DNA of 64,000 bases from Flavobacterium hercynium (GTDB lineage Bacteria > Bacteroidota > Bacteroidia > Flavobacteriales > Flavobacteriaceae). This document shows, one piece after another, positions 40,201 through 45,860 of the stretch. The stretch spans positions 1 to 64,000 of the forward strand of contig NZ_MUGW01000008.1 in NCBI RefSeq assembly GCF_002217285.1, written 5' to 3'. The position numbers were made by a program, and so were the translations under genes. Position 1 is the stretch's first letter. Each line of letters opens with the position of its first letter. The notes under the pieces are model-generated. The model searched no databases and had not been told where the DNA came from. It was given only the letters and a program-made list of their open reading frames with translations.

Positions 40201-43200
40201 CACTTCCAGTGATCGCACAATACGGTTGTACGACAGGAAATGTTTCGAACTATGCAACAGTAACTGCTGCAGGTGTAACAGGTGGTACTCTTGCTTATAC
40301 TTATATTTTCTTCAGAGATGGAGTTGAAGTTCAGAGAGGTACTGAAAACGTTTACACAGAGTCTGACTTCTTAGGAGGTAATTATTCTGTAAGCATTATA
40401 GACAGTCACAATTGTACAGGTGCTTCAGTAGGAACAATAAGAGTGAATCCATTTATTAAGTTAGATGACATTCTTACTACTAATGTAGCTATAACATGTA
40501 TTTCTAACGAAGATGTAACTGTAACAGTTGCAACAACAGGAGGAACTCCAGTATTGTTGAACTACAGAATTACAGGAACAGATAATGCTTATAACCAAGC
40601 GAATACCAATGGTAATTTCACAGGTTTAGGTATAGGAAGTTACTTAATTAGAGTTACAAACCCGGCAACAGGTTGTTTCTTAGAAGAAGCATATTATGTA
40701 AATAATCCAAATACGTTTGAGATTGTGGCTAAGCCAATTGTTACAGAAATTTGTTTCGGTACAAATGACGGAAGTGTTGAGTTAACTTTTGTTGATAATC
40801 AACCAGTTCCTTCAGATGATGCAGGTCGTTTCGAATACACTATTACAGGTGGTGCATTACCGATCACAGGAACAACAACAGATGCAGGACCATTATTAAT
40901 TGAGAACCTTGCAGCCGGTACGTATACTGTTACTGCTAAGTTAGTAGATAGCCCAGAGTGTACTGTTTCAACTGTGTTTACAATTGCGCAGCCTTCTGTA
41001 GCTTTAGATGTCATAGTAATTTCAAGTCCAATAACTTGTTTGTCAACAAATTATGACAATGGTGAAATCTCTGCTAGTGCAGTAGGTGGATGGGATAATG
41101 ATTATGAATACCAATTGATGAAAGATGGTGTTTTATTTATTGATTACAGAGCAGACGGTAATTTTACAGGTTTAGGTGTTGGAAATTATACCATAAACGC
41201 AAAAGACAGTAAAGGATGTCCTGCTTCGAAAACGGTTAACTTGGTAATTCCGGATCCAATCGTGATCAATGCTGCAGCAAATGCAACAATGTTATCTTGT
41301 TTTGGTGGAAGAGACGGTGTAATAACTGTAAATGGAGTAACTGGAGGTCAAGGAAGTAATTATTCATATACATTAAATTACTTATCAGCAAACCCAATTA
41401 TAAGTTCAGGTCCGCAAACTAGTCCGGTATTCAATAGATTACCTGCAGGAACATACAGTATTTCGGTTACTGACGGATACAACTGTGCTGCAACATCTAC
41501 GGATATTACAATAACAGAACCAGCAGAAATAATTGTTGATTTAACATTAGCATCAACACAAACATGTTTAACAGAAACTGTTCTTACATTAGGTGCTGTG
41601 GGCGGAACTGCTCCATACACTTATAGTGCAGATGGTATTACATACAGTATTGTTACATTTACTACATCGACCAGTTTCCCTGTTCCGGTTGGTAAATACC
41701 AATACTATGTGAAAGACGCTAACGGTTGTGTGGCTGTTATTTCAAATGAAATTAAAATAGACGCTTTAGAGCCACTAGGATTAGATTTAGACGTTACTAA
41801 TGCGGTTGTGAAATGTGCTGGTGAGGCAACTGGAGTTATTGTTGCAAATGCAACAGGTGCTTTAGGAAACTATCAGTATACTTTAGAAACTTCAGGTGGT
41901 GTTGTAGTTCTTGGACCTCAGGCAGATCCTAGATTCGAAGGTCTTGTTGCAGGAAATTATAATGTACGTGTTGTAAGCGGAGATTGTAACGCTGTAGTGA
42001 AACCAGTTGAAATCAAAGAACCAGCTGTAGGTTTAGGTACAACTAATGTGGTAATAGATGCTACTTGTTTTGGTGAAAACAATGGTAAGATTGTAATGAG
42101 TTACTCAGGCGGAACAGGCCTTGTTAAATTTGCTATCTCGCCAGACTTGAACCAGTTTGATACTAAAAACACATTCGAAGGATTAAGTGCAGGTACTTAT
42201 ACAGTAGTTACACAAGATGAGAATGGTTGTTATATTGTTGATGAAATCGAAGTTAAGCAACCAAACCCGCTAATTGCTATAGAAGTTGCAGGATCAATGG
42301 TTCCGGAACTTTGTAAAGACGATAAGAATGGAGCATTTAGTATTGAGGTTACAGGTGGTACAGGTCCTTACAGCATAAGTTTAGATGCAGAAAGAGGTCC
42401 GTTTACACTAGGAGCTGTTGGTCAGACTAAATTTGATTTTACAGGTCTTTCAGGTGGAACTCACATTGTTTACATTAGAGATGCTGCAGGTTGTAGCGCT
42501 GAGTTAAGAGAAGAAATGCCTTTACCGGTTGTTCTTAACCCTAAAGTTGCAATAACGTATGACTGTGTTAACAATGCACAATCTAATAGAGTAGTAGTTA
42601 CAGTTGATGAAACTAATTCAACATTAAGTCTTATCAGATACGAATTGGATGGAAATTCAATTTCAAATTCTGGAGGAAATGTTTTCTTCGATGTACCTGC
42701 TGGAACGCATACAATTGCAGCAATTCATGAAAATGGTTGTTACCAATTTACAGAGGAATTTGTAATTAAACCATACGAACCATTAACTTTAATGGCTAGT
42801 CCGGAACAAAAAGAAATGAACATAATTTCAGTTGTTGCAGGTGGTGGTGCTCCAGAGTACCTATACAGTTTCAACGGAGAGCCATTCACATCTTCTAACA
42901 AATACAAAATCTACAAATCAGGTGATTATGTAGTAATCGTTAGAGATCAAAATGGTTGTGAGGTTACGATTACTGTTCCTGGAGTTTATGTTGATGTTTG
43001 TATTGATAATCACTTTACACCAAATGGAGATGGAATTAACGATTACTGGGGGCCTGGTTGTACTAATATTTACAACAACCTTAAGTTCTTAATTTTCGAC
43101 AGATACGGTCGTGCAGTTGCGAAGTATACATATGGACAAAAATGGGATGGTAAATACAATGGTGAAGAATTACCATCAGGTGATTACTGGTATGTTCTTA

Positions 43201-43259
43201 AACTGAATGATGAAAAAGATAACAGAGAGTTTGTTGGACATTTCACTTTATACAGATAA
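22239..43259 (+). CDS. sprB: Giant mobile cell-surface adhesin SprB (7006 residues)
   Basis: SprB is the T9SS-secreted adhesin that the gliding motor carries along the flavobacterial surface; F. johnsoniae SprB is of similar size, about 6500 residues. The signal peptide is MKKPTNLRIVFLALFLLQSI; ATG at 22260 is an equally likely start. An N-terminal beta domain contains KILYAGLYWGAI (near residue 110). A DUF11-like domain lies near 380-500 (VVLGQELNYEIGFKNTGNDDARGLTIRDQ). Ig-like domains follow, and an adhesin-type insert at about 1227-1437 (LLQEDFGRGGY to VLIDDIWVRQIP). From there to about 6900 come SprB repeats (PF13573 type) of 80-95 residues, each with a Cys near its start (VxCxGGxxGS) and usually DANGC at its end. 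The last 88 residues are the type B sorting domain (NHFTPNGDGINDYWGPGC...GEELPSGDYWYVLKL). SprF, next door, is required for its secretion in F. johnsoniae. Confidence 0.97.
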   Translation: MENSRLNMKKPTNLRIVFLALFLLQSIIVVSQNLKPFTPRFDRRLKGDMLLIGNNILNRSTNNRTPNDAFNISGYNSDYDMRYIDVDNDNTTFSSSSATLTVPKPACYKILYAGLYWGAILQQNDRSNIEKVKLKLPTGGYHDINGQIIHDANNAPIGGDNNKAYACYADITALVAGQTDAQGVYTVANVRSSQGLNGGTGLSAGWSIYVVYEDPTLTAKYITSFDGFSGIGGATTLDIPVSGFKTIPTGPVRVKFAFAALEGDEPITGDYLQINGITINATNAAGNIIRPNNNFFNSSVTYVNPATDKTENFLNRNPASTNTLGYDAGILNINNPGTLLKPGGIVIDNNATSANIRLGSTQDVYFYYFNAFAVDIIEPNIVLTKIVKNAAGQDIGNQDVVLGQELNYEIGFKNTGNDDARGLTIRDQLPINIIFNYPADLNPLPAGVTVQSYNPTTRSIVFAVDNSLVKANTLSEKIISFKVKVVPDCNSLSEACSNSIDNSAYATYRGTLNTDFQISDDPSVNTNTGCILTPKATNFLVGVDGCKYTANVILCKESVDLVAANGYTSYTWYSDEARTRQIGTGQTLNVRNPGTYYVYNLAAAPCRSIYQAITVTRFGATNTNPVIPYAQAPYKGEVLICPNDGKQLPNLFLCGANDARLIETHISDGSTIVWERLVEGSCPAPSSANCANESDSCSWTQVGTGPNYNATTAGQYRLTLNYAGGCFSRFYFNVFTNVLNPTETHKDLICGKPGSITIGGVPAGYQYSIDGTNYQASNTFNVTTAGFYTVYIKQTGVTVNPCIFTVPNIQIRQRNFSVVTEVTEPLCYGEKGRIRVAVNDANPQYYYKLTNNGNVLYNIGPIADSEYVFDNLNTNQNYVIEVSTDDGCKDTQYKYIGQVWNEYKATAALVEPLTACSDGKIRITVEGGSTPYSYFINSDTDFQTSNEYTVTAPGTYEIKIVDRNNCTITRTIVVANNAKPTYTITNTNSVCYNDNSEIRVNVTNANGYSMSYSINNGGTFQTSPVFSNLQPGTYNVVVRYGISYTPQYGQPTMKYCSDPAVQRIIAGPTSAVTASGGVAELAGCTLSQQGGKLRINNAQGGTTPYQYSFDGGVTWQNTNEKDVLPGSYNLKIRDAVGCEYTIPYTVTLDQKPAEPTINVEDPIFNCNGTATSTVTITNGTSANYSYEYYLNGVPNTPISNNVFLNVPSGTHTVSVKYNVTTVSTYSNLLQEDFGRGGYTTTPGINPAYCFEDESTPHYPGYPCGAFNDYQINDGKYAVASSIKTDFGGTWIVAKDHTLPQHPLGRFLCVNVGGSAGIGGILYSKPIKDVIDNQSVIISLWAENLMRAVNSGHDDPKLTIQLVNNLNNVGGTEEIVATTDTTNPWVVPKSEKWEYRELTLNPGSGKTNLSFVIRSYSNEFNGNDVLIDDIWVRQIPKSCLATKDFPVTIGTDKAFTASITGFKDLTCFGANNGEITISAENFKLPYGFDYSLDNGVTWVNSKVSPVTATGLASRNYNIQVRYDASASPCIQPLTHEVKGPSALTITATVTKVATCTEGATITAVASGGTPAFEYELRAANGVTVIRAFQNTGVFANVPSGVYTVVTRDQNACSSSASAQVTVNAPVLLAASLANSSDLCYDTNNQATLVVTANGTAPYTYSLNGAPAQNSNTFTNVAPGTYNIVVTDANNCTVTISNIVIAPALQGSATISKTLDCTSASPDATITVDITGGTAPFTYKVKKGAGTYGASVNVTGTSFVYSATTADSYDFEITDSRGCVTVVNAVINPIVNPTVTATKVDATCNGAATGSVQLTGAGGSGTYTYLLYNSTVTPVPTNFIAQSNYTGLAAGTYSYQVKDSKGCTSAVGSITLTQPTTLTATATATTFTCDASNVKQAATVTIAVPTTGTAPYQYSFDGGVTFSSTRTFTVIDNGTNQTISYVVSDAQGCKTGVQTIIINRLNPPTDITFTANAVTCTATTTSVTALATNGVGTITYSITSPAASVATNTTGVFAGLAPGTYNFRATDANGCYFDKPYTINAVSPISIVANKDNDVLCKGGSTGKVTFTVSGHATVGAYTQTLTAGSGTLVKSGDILTLSNVPAGSYTVQVRDNATGCTNSVTVVVNEPANPLTFTTTATKINCNNDLADITITPAGGTPNYTYAVVVSGATAPTTYASGNVVSVDTNSGANLVWDVYTKDANGCITTNQVTIQVNDLPTVTVTNGNQCGGTGSTFVLTATGTGTAPLTYSIDGTSFQTSNVFNVPAGTYTVTVKDANGCTATATTPLVIYPQLVALASVTKELDCTTTPNATITVAVSGGRAPFTYTVAKGTGAASAPSAPFSSASFTYTVTSGNVDDYTFVVTDANGCISTTTTTVNPIANPTVTATHVNPTCDGGNNGSVELTGAGGSGGYTYSINGTTYTASAVFTGLAAGTHTFYVKDSKGCVGTVDVILVAPTQLAATVTTVPFSCDAANGKVAGTVTVNVTAGTGTTPYEYSFNGGGFGASNVLTLNDNGADQPYTYSVRDAQGCTISGSGTLLRLNPPTDITFNANAVTCTATTTTVTALAVNGVGTITYSITSPAASVATNTTGVFAGLAPGTYNFRATDANGCYFDKPYTINAVTPITIVANKDSDVLCKGGATGRATFTISGHATVGAYTHTLTAGTGTLVKAGDVLTLSNVVAGTYTVEVRDNATGCINTATVVIDEPANPLTFTTTATKINCNNDLAEITITPAGGTPNYTYAVVVSGATAPTTYASGNVVSVDTNSGANLVWDVYTKDANGCITTNQVTIQVNDLPTVTVTNGNQCSGTGSTFVLTATGTGTAPLTYSIDGTSFQTSNVFNVPAGTYTVTVKDAFGCTATATTPLVIYPQLVALASVTKELDCTITPNATITVAVSGGRAPFTYTVAKGTGAASTPSAPFSSASFTYTVTAGNVDDYTFVVTDANGCSSTTITTVNPITNPTVTEIHVDPSCNGGNNGSVELTGAGGSGGYTYSIDGTTYTASAVFTGLAAGTYTFYVKDSKGCIGTIDVPLVAPTQLVATVTEVPFACNTANGKVAGTVTVNVTAGTGTTPYTYSFNGGGFGASNVLTLNDNGADQPYTYSVRDAQGCIISGSGTLLRLNPPTDLTFAANAVTCTATTTTVTVTAVNGVGTLQYETIAPSPVIIPKQTSNAFANLAPGTYMFKVTDANGCFYTEAHTINPVTPITLVGAKISDALCNAGSTGSARFTVGGYATTYSYTVNGGTAVTGQTASVFNLVNLAAGNYTVIVTDEGTGCTETASVLINEPAVLAATYTAINGNCSIATSSVTVNVTGGTPVYRYSFVQNNALVGTYTNSNTANLDPTVNTEWDVHIIDASGCTFKLDITIANDVVPTVTASATGQCFGVGSYTITATPGTGVVAPITYSINNGASYQTGNTFVITTPGSYTVRIKDGNGCTADSNVIIVNNALSLSAVLDKDITCSAPTAAQITLTTTGGNGPFTYTSTPATGTFAGNVFTTSTPDSYIFTVVDANGCTVSTTTPIVVSPTVTPVITNVSSTDIQCFGDSNGTITITIDNTQGVAPFVYNIFNNTTGVDYKTQTSGLPAGDYTVTVTDSKGCFTTADIEVKQPSQIVVAHHAVPITCTSGGISKGSVIVDSVTGGVGPYNYFVTGVNGYDASELNNLGTTSVSFNVVDFGLYQINVVDANGCSVLIKNVLVASPPEDLDITVTPPPADCSAPGSAVVAIGAASTGITGPGPFHFAIYTGPGMVYTAPTALPWYDEDGNGSKKTTIPNLIPGVTYTFIVHDAGTGCYYFESAQLPIPTNSTLTTNALIADNVTCKGSADGNVTFTIASTYGTPTPVSYEIFNSQSVISTGITGTGTVPANGILTVSDLGPLPFGNYFVLVRETAGATNAGCSVSTVPFNITESSIDFSVTASVSKNANCAANSGVITAIGHDGTAPYTYQLLLATDAAPTATTAGWASANTFNRNAGNYTVYAKDAYGCIREVDITLDRDADPTITAPATICYTGSAFTIAILGTVDPAVGGATYSVNGSAFQTSPNFTYNASGIYNLTIKDNNGCTATVAYEVKPQLFLSAALTKELDCTATGNAEITLTATGGYDTAYTYEYSTDNGATYTAMASNVLSTSAIGNYTFRVSDAKLPAACQATTTLRLDPVPPAVFTTVQTHVSCFGGNDGTITVNVSSGVGPYQYQLGSGIFQTSNVFAGLTAGTTYVVTVRDAKSCLYPSGSITITQPSALTATSVVTTALTCTTGNAATKAVVTVTAAQGTAPYLYSFDNGATYSATNTYESYVGTTFNVLVKDAKGCTFTLTNGVDIPALNPPTITNISGTPIYCAPTANTTSTVTITTTNGVAALSYAILAPSSATSNVTGASNGIFTGLAVGTYLFEVTDANGCKDQKSYTIDPVTNITVAGQLVSNVICNGGTTGAVRFTAANYAGTYTATLTPASGTVTQTGDTVSVTGLVPGTYTIAITDDITGCTATTSVDVTQPTPVVLSLISNKNAYCNFGAQVTVMATGGTPGYTYAWGVDGFTPVAGDYDTSNTAVLDPTVDTDWDFYAMDANGCVTKLDVTIATDAPPSINPPATPYCYTGGPVAIRITGTYVGTPMFSIGNGYQSSPDFVLNAPGSYTFYIKDGNGCIVSAPYILRQELLLKATLTQDYTCAGDASITLLATQGTLTYSNFEVSFNGGAYAAITTPLPYTTNVPGTYTFRVTDSQGCQATSVSVEVTPTTTPTATFTTNDVSCTGGSDGSIVFTASNGVAPYRYSIDNGVTFVSSNIFIGLAAGTYDVVIQDAKQCVSLSFPVTIGQPSALAATAVLTQALTCGTGNTPQPATVTINVTAGTGTAPYQYSFNGGTTYGPGNTYTTTTSGTVTAYVKDANNCVIATPVDVVIPALNPPTITNISGTPIYCAPIANTTSTVTITTTNGVGSLNYVILSPASATSNVTGATNGIFTGLAVGNYLFEVTDANGCKDQESYIVDPVTNITVAGQLVSNVVCNGETNGAVRFTVANYTGTYTATVTPASGTVTQTGDTVNVTGLVPGTYTIAITDDITGCTATTSVDVTQPTLLVLSLVSNKNANCNFGAQVTVKANGGTPGYKYAWGVDGFTPVAGDYDTVESAVLNPATTDWDFYAMDANGCVTKLDVTIASDLPPSINPPALPYCYVGGPVAITITGTYVGTPMFSIGNGYQSSPDFVLNAPGNYTFYIKDGNGCIVSAPYTLRQELLLKATLTQDYTCAGDASITLLATQGTLTYSTFEVSFNGGTYSTITTPLPYTTNVPGTYTFRVTDSQGCQATSVSVEVTPTTTPSATYETSDVTCTGGSDGSIVFTPANGVAPYRYSIDNGVTFVSSNIFTDLAAGTYNVVIQDAKQCVSVSFPVTIAEPTALAATAVLTQGLTCGTGNAAQPAIVTINVTAGTGTAPYQYSFNGGTTYGPTNTYTTTTSGTVTAYVKDANNCVIAAPVDVVIPALNPPTITNVDGTPIYCAPSTSTTSTVTVTTTNGVGGLSFVITSPASAITNTSGATTGVFTLLPAGTYNFKVTDTNGCTDEATYTVKALVNITNVGQLINDVVCNGESNGSVKFDIDNFDGTYTAVLTAGPTTGTLTQTGKVVTLTNLPVGTYTVQVTDDITGCTASASVIVGQPAPLSLTQTSDDNANCNKGYEVTVSATGGTPNYQYAFVVAPATPTAADYTNSPNAVLDPASGTNWRAYVKDANNCETFIPITIVVDPLPNNITVTLASQCPNTTTHDYTFTVNVGGGIGPFQYSIGNGFQTSNSFTVTASGTYEVTVKDANECEVTVPAAVTILPALQLNYDIVALPNCSITNSGEISATATGGSGNYRYTLNGGVPVNVTPATFTNVTAGTHILRVRDMVTNCIFEVTIEVSLPTEITGLTLAKTDVTCNGGNNGTITASLEPSAPGKNDNPVYLYRLTGTNAQNVPISRPDQTSPLFENVEAGDYTITVTSGRGCVDSEDVRIDEPAVILVPLPVIAQYGCTTGNVSNYATVTAAGVTGGTLAYTYIFFRDGVEVQRGTENVYTESDFLGGNYSVSIIDSHNCTGASVGTIRVNPFIKLDDILTTNVAITCISNEDVTVTVATTGGTPVLLNYRITGTDNAYNQANTNGNFTGLGIGSYLIRVTNPATGCFLEEAYYVNNPNTFEIVAKPIVTEICFGTNDGSVELTFVDNQPVPSDDAGRFEYTITGGALPITGTTTDAGPLLIENLAAGTYTVTAKLVDSPECTVSTVFTIAQPSVALDVIVISSPITCLSTNYDNGEISASAVGGWDNDYEYQLMKDGVLFIDYRADGNFTGLGVGNYTINAKDSKGCPASKTVNLVIPDPIVINAAANATMLSCFGGRDGVITVNGVTGGQGSNYSYTLNYLSANPIISSGPQTSPVFNRLPAGTYSISVTDGYNCAATSTDITITEPAEIIVDLTLASTQTCLTETVLTLGAVGGTAPYTYSADGITYSIVTFTTSTSFPVPVGKYQYYVKDANGCVAVISNEIKIDALEPLGLDLDVTNAVVKCAGEATGVIVANATGALGNYQYTLETSGGVVVLGPQADPRFEGLVAGNYNVRVVSGDCNAVVKPVEIKEPAVGLGTTNVVIDATCFGENNGKIVMSYSGGTGLVKFAISPDLNQFDTKNTFEGLSAGTYTVVTQDENGCYIVDEIEVKQPNPLIAIEVAGSMVPELCKDDKNGAFSIEVTGGTGPYSISLDAERGPFTLGAVGQTKFDFTGLSGGTHIVYIRDAAGCSAELREEMPLPVVLNPKVAITYDCVNNAQSNRVVVTVDETNSTLSLIRYELDGNSISNSGGNVFFDVPAGTHTIAAIHENGCYQFTEEFVIKPYEPLTLMASPEQKEMNIISVVAGGGAPEYLYSFNGEPFTSSNKYKIYKSGDYVVIVRDQNGCEVTITVPGVYVDVCIDNHFTPNGDGINDYWGPGCTNIYNNLKFLIFDRYGRAVAKYTYGQKWDGKYNGEELPSGDYWYVLKLNDEKDNREFVGHFTLYR
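28116..40446 (+). repeat. Seven superunits of about 1.73-1.87 kb inside sprB
   Basis: The linker motif LNPPT (or a close variant) recurs with its Asn-position codon at 28116, 29859, 31602, 33336, 35202, 36930, 38655 and 40446. The seven intervals are 1743, 1743, 1734, 1866, 1728, 1725 and 1791 bp, that is 575-622 codons. Within each superunit the same order of about seven SprB-repeat modules can be followed. Units 1 and 2 are near identical over long stretches (as in the pieces with TINAVxPIxIVANKDxDVLCK), and so are units 5 and 6 (with CAPxANTTSTVTITTTNGV), pointing to recent duplication or gene conversion. Confidence 0.9.
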
Positions 43260-43298
43260 CAATTGATTGCCCCAATGTTATCTAAAAAAATTAATACA

Positions 43299-44273
43299 AT
43301 GAAAAAGTTTATTTTATCCTTAGTACTCATGGCTGTAACAACAAGTTACAGCCAAGAGTTAAACCTACCGGTGTTTACTCAGTATTTGGCTGATAACCCT
43401 TTTATTATTTCACCTGCTTTTGCGGGTATTGGCGACAACCTTAGAGTGCGAGCCAATGGATTGACACAGTGGGTGGGTATCAAAGATGCTCCTCAAAATC
43501 AATCTGTATATGCAGATTTCCGTCTTCTGGATCGTTCCGGAGTTGGTATCTCGGTATACAATGATAAAAACGGTTATACAAGGCAAACAGGTGCTAAGGT
43601 ATCCTTTGCGCATCACTTGATTCTGGATTATTATTCTAAACAGTATTTATCTTTCGGTTTGTCATACAACTTCAATAGTTTTCGTATCGACATTGACGAA
43701 TTCAATACAACACCAAATGCACCAATTTTAGATCCTTCTATTACAGATAATCGTTATACATCAAATAACAACTTTGATATTAGTGCTTTATACCGTAATA
43801 AAAATTTCTATGCGAGTTTTAATGCCAACAACGTTTTAAAGAAAAATGTAGATAAATACAGAGGAGTAGAGCCTAATTTGCTTTCTAATTATCAGGTGTA
43901 TACAGGATATATAATCACAGATGGTGAAAACAGACGTATCGAATATGAACCATCTGTTTATTACCAATATTTTGCAAGTGATAAACGTTCTACTACCGAT
44001 TTCAACTTCAAGTACAGACGTTACAATCGTTATGAAGATTATTATTGGGTAGGGGTTTCGTATCGTTTTCTTAATGACCAGTTTCCAAAACCTTTATCAG
44101 TTGGACCAATGGCCGGTTTCATGAAATCTAAATTCTATTTTGGATATTCTTACCAGGTAATGTTTAACCAATTGGGTTCTTATAATACAGGTACACACGT
44201 GGTTACTATTGGTGTAGATTTCTTAGGAGCTATTAGTAACTGTCCTTGTACACAAAGTCCTGTTCACGACTAA
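43299..44273 (+). CDS. sprF: SprF, PorP/SprF-family outer-membrane partner of SprB
   Basis: About 324 residues. I start at ATG 43299 (MKKFILSLVLMAVTTSYSQE), which gives a proper signal peptide; an upstream TTG (43263) and an ATG (43275) are less likely. The mature protein is the classic PorP/SprF barrel: LPVFTQYLADNPFIISPAFAGIGDNLRVR, then WVGIKDAPQNQSVYADFRL, GVGISVYNDKNGYTRQTGAK, SFGLSYNF, and the closing FYFGYSYQVMFNQLGSYNTG, THVVTIGVDF. PorP/SprF proteins sit in the outer membrane and accept one type B C-terminal-domain cargo from the type IX secretion system. In F. johnsoniae SprF is needed for SprB to reach the surface. It ends with a short Cys-containing tail (NCPCTQSPVHD). Gap to sprB is 39 bases, and a strong terminator closes the operon. 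Confidence 0.96.
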   Translation: MKKFILSLVLMAVTTSYSQELNLPVFTQYLADNPFIISPAFAGIGDNLRVRANGLTQWVGIKDAPQNQSVYADFRLLDRSGVGISVYNDKNGYTRQTGAKVSFAHHLILDYYSKQYLSFGLSYNFNSFRIDIDEFNTTPNAPILDPSITDNRYTSNNNFDISALYRNKNFYASFNANNVLKKNVDKYRGVEPNLLSNYQVYTGYIITDGENRRIEYEPSVYYQYFASDKRSTTDFNFKYRRYNRYEDYYWVGVSYRFLNDQFPKPLSVGPMAGFMKSKFYFGYSYQVMFNQLGSYNTGTHVVTIGVDFLGAISNCPCTQSPVHD

Positions 44274-44297
44274 ATAAAACAGGATCATCTAAATTTT

Positions 44298-44384
44298 AAA
44301 GTTTATTGTGATCTGCAAGTATTGTTTTCTACTTAAAAAAGTAGAACAGTATAAGCAGATTATAATAAACTTTATTTTTTTTTA
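44298..44384 (+). terminator. Large hairpin terminator of the spr operon
   Basis: A 19-base arm (44298-44316, AAAGTTTATTGTGATCTGC) pairs with 44355-44373 with few mismatches, a second inner hairpin (TTCTACTT with AAGTAGAA) sits in its loop, and a run of A then ten T follows. It is larger than any other terminator here. Confidence 0.88.
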
Positions 44385-44508
44385 ACAACATAGCGAAATA
44401 GTTTACCATTTTGTAATTAATTGAGATTTTTTCATAAATTATATCGTTTTCGTTGTTATAAATAGGTTATTTTTAGATTTTTCGAATTTAATACTAATCT
44501 AAAAGTTC

Positions 44509-44516
44509 TATATTTG
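44509..44516 (+). promoter_or_regulatory. -7 promoter box of pgk
   Basis: TATATTTG matches TAnnTTTG and ends 36 bases before the ATG at 44553. It overlaps an upstream in-frame TTG at 44514, which rules out that codon as the start. The -33 part is not clear. Confidence 0.5.
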
Positions 44517-44552
44517 TTATTCTTACCAAAAAATAAAAAAAATACATATCAG

Positions 44553-45740
44553 ATGAAAACTTTAAACGATTTCGATTTTAAAAATAAAAAAGCTATTATC
44601 CGTGTTGACTTTAATGTCCCATTGGATGAAAATTTCAATGTAACTGATGCTACTCGTATAGAAGCTGCAAAACCAACAATTGATGCTATCTTGGCACAGG
44701 GCGGAAGTGTAATTCTAATGTCACATTTAGGAAGACCAAAAGGAGCAGAAGAAAAATATTCACTTAAACATATTTTAAAAACAGCTTCAGATATCTTAGG
44801 AGTTTCTGTTAAGTTCGCTGAAAACTGTGTTGGAGAACCTGCACAAACAGCTGCTAAAGATTTGAAACCAGGAGAAGTTTTATTACTTGAAAATTTACGT
44901 TTTCATGCTGAAGAAGAAGCTGGAGATGTTGCTTTTGCAAAAGAATTAGCTTCACTTGGAGATATTTACGTAAATGACGCATTTGGAACGGCGCATAGAG
45001 CACATGCTTCAACAACAATCATTGCACAATTCTTTCCAACTGAAAAAACTTTTGGAACATTGTTGGCTAAAGAAATTGAGAGTTTAAACAAAGTATTAAA
45101 AAATAGCGAAAAACCAGTTACAGCAGTTCTTGGAGGATCTAAAGTTTCTTCAAAAATTACGGTTATCGAAAATATTCTTGATAAAGTAGATCACATGATC
45201 ATTGGTGGTGGAATGACTTTTACATTCATCAAAGCACAAGGTGGTAAAATTGGAGAATCTATTTGTGAAGACGATAAACAAGAGTTAGCACTTGAAATTT
45301 TAAGATTAGCTAAAGAAAAAGGAGTTCAGGTTCATATTCCGGTTGATGTTATAGCTGCTGATGATTTTTCTAATACAGCAAATACTAAAGTGGTAGACGT
45401 AACTGAAATTCCTGATGGATGGCAAGGTCTTGATGCAGGTCCTAAATCTTTAGAGAACTTCAAAAAAGTAATTTTAGAATCAAAAACAATCCTTTGGAAT
45501 GGTCCTTTAGGTGTTTTTGAAATGGAATCTTTCGCAAAAGGAACAATCGCACTTGGTGACTATATTGCAGAAGCAACTGAAAAAGGAGCTTTCTCATTAG
45601 TTGGAGGTGGTGATTCTGTTGCTGCTGTAAAACAATTCGGATTCGAAGATAAAATGAGTTATGTTTCAACTGGAGGAGGTGCCATGCTTGAAATGTTAGA
45701 AGGAAAAGTATTACCTGGTATTGCTGCCATTTTGGACTAA
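44553..45740 (+). CDS. pgk: Phosphoglycerate kinase
   Basis: A 395-residue glycolytic enzyme that moves a phosphate from 1,3-bisphosphoglycerate to ADP in the cytosol. The PGK signature ([21 protein letters not shown]) is at residues 10-30, then SHLGRPKG near 60, [46 protein letters not shown] and the nucleotide-binding [13 protein letters not shown] and [17 protein letters not shown] segments. Length is standard. The start at 44553 ([14 protein letters not shown]) is preferred because the promoter box lies over the longer alternative. pgk and the LysM transglycosylase gene in this order are a common flavobacterial arrangement. Confidence 0.98.
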   Translation: MKTLNDFDFKNKKAIIRVDFNVPLDENFNVTDATRIEAAKPTIDAILAQGGSVILMSHLGRPKGAEEKYSLKHILKTASDILGVSVKFAENCVGEPAQTAAKDLKPGEVLLLENLRFHAEEEAGDVAFAKELASLGDIYVNDAFGTAHRAHASTTIIAQFFPTEKTFGTLLAKEIESLNKVLKNSEKPVTAVLGGSKVSSKITVIENILDKVDHMIIGGGMTFTFIKAQGGKIGESICEDDKQELALEILRLAKEKGVQVHIPVDVIAADDFSNTANTKVVDVTEIPDGWQGLDAGPKSLENFKKVILESKTILWNGPLGVFEMESFAKGTIALGDYIAEATEKGAFSLVGGGDSVAAVKQFGFEDKMSYVSTGGGAMLEMLEGKVLPGIAAILD

Positions 45741-45860
45741 ATTGCAGTTTTAACTTTTTTTTGGATATTATTTATCCATAAACCATTTAAGTTTGCAACT
45801 CTGTAACTTTATAATTGCACTAATTATTGCCCTGAGTATTAGCCTATTAATAAATGTTCT

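Noticed and set aside
22456..41620. Scattered small frames inside sprB on both strands
   Set aside because: They are shadows of the long Thr/Val-rich frame; sprB has no internal stop or frameshift and its domains run through.
44514..44552. Longer Pgk starting at TTG 44514
   Set aside because: The codon lies inside the -7 promoter box and the added residues are absent from the family.
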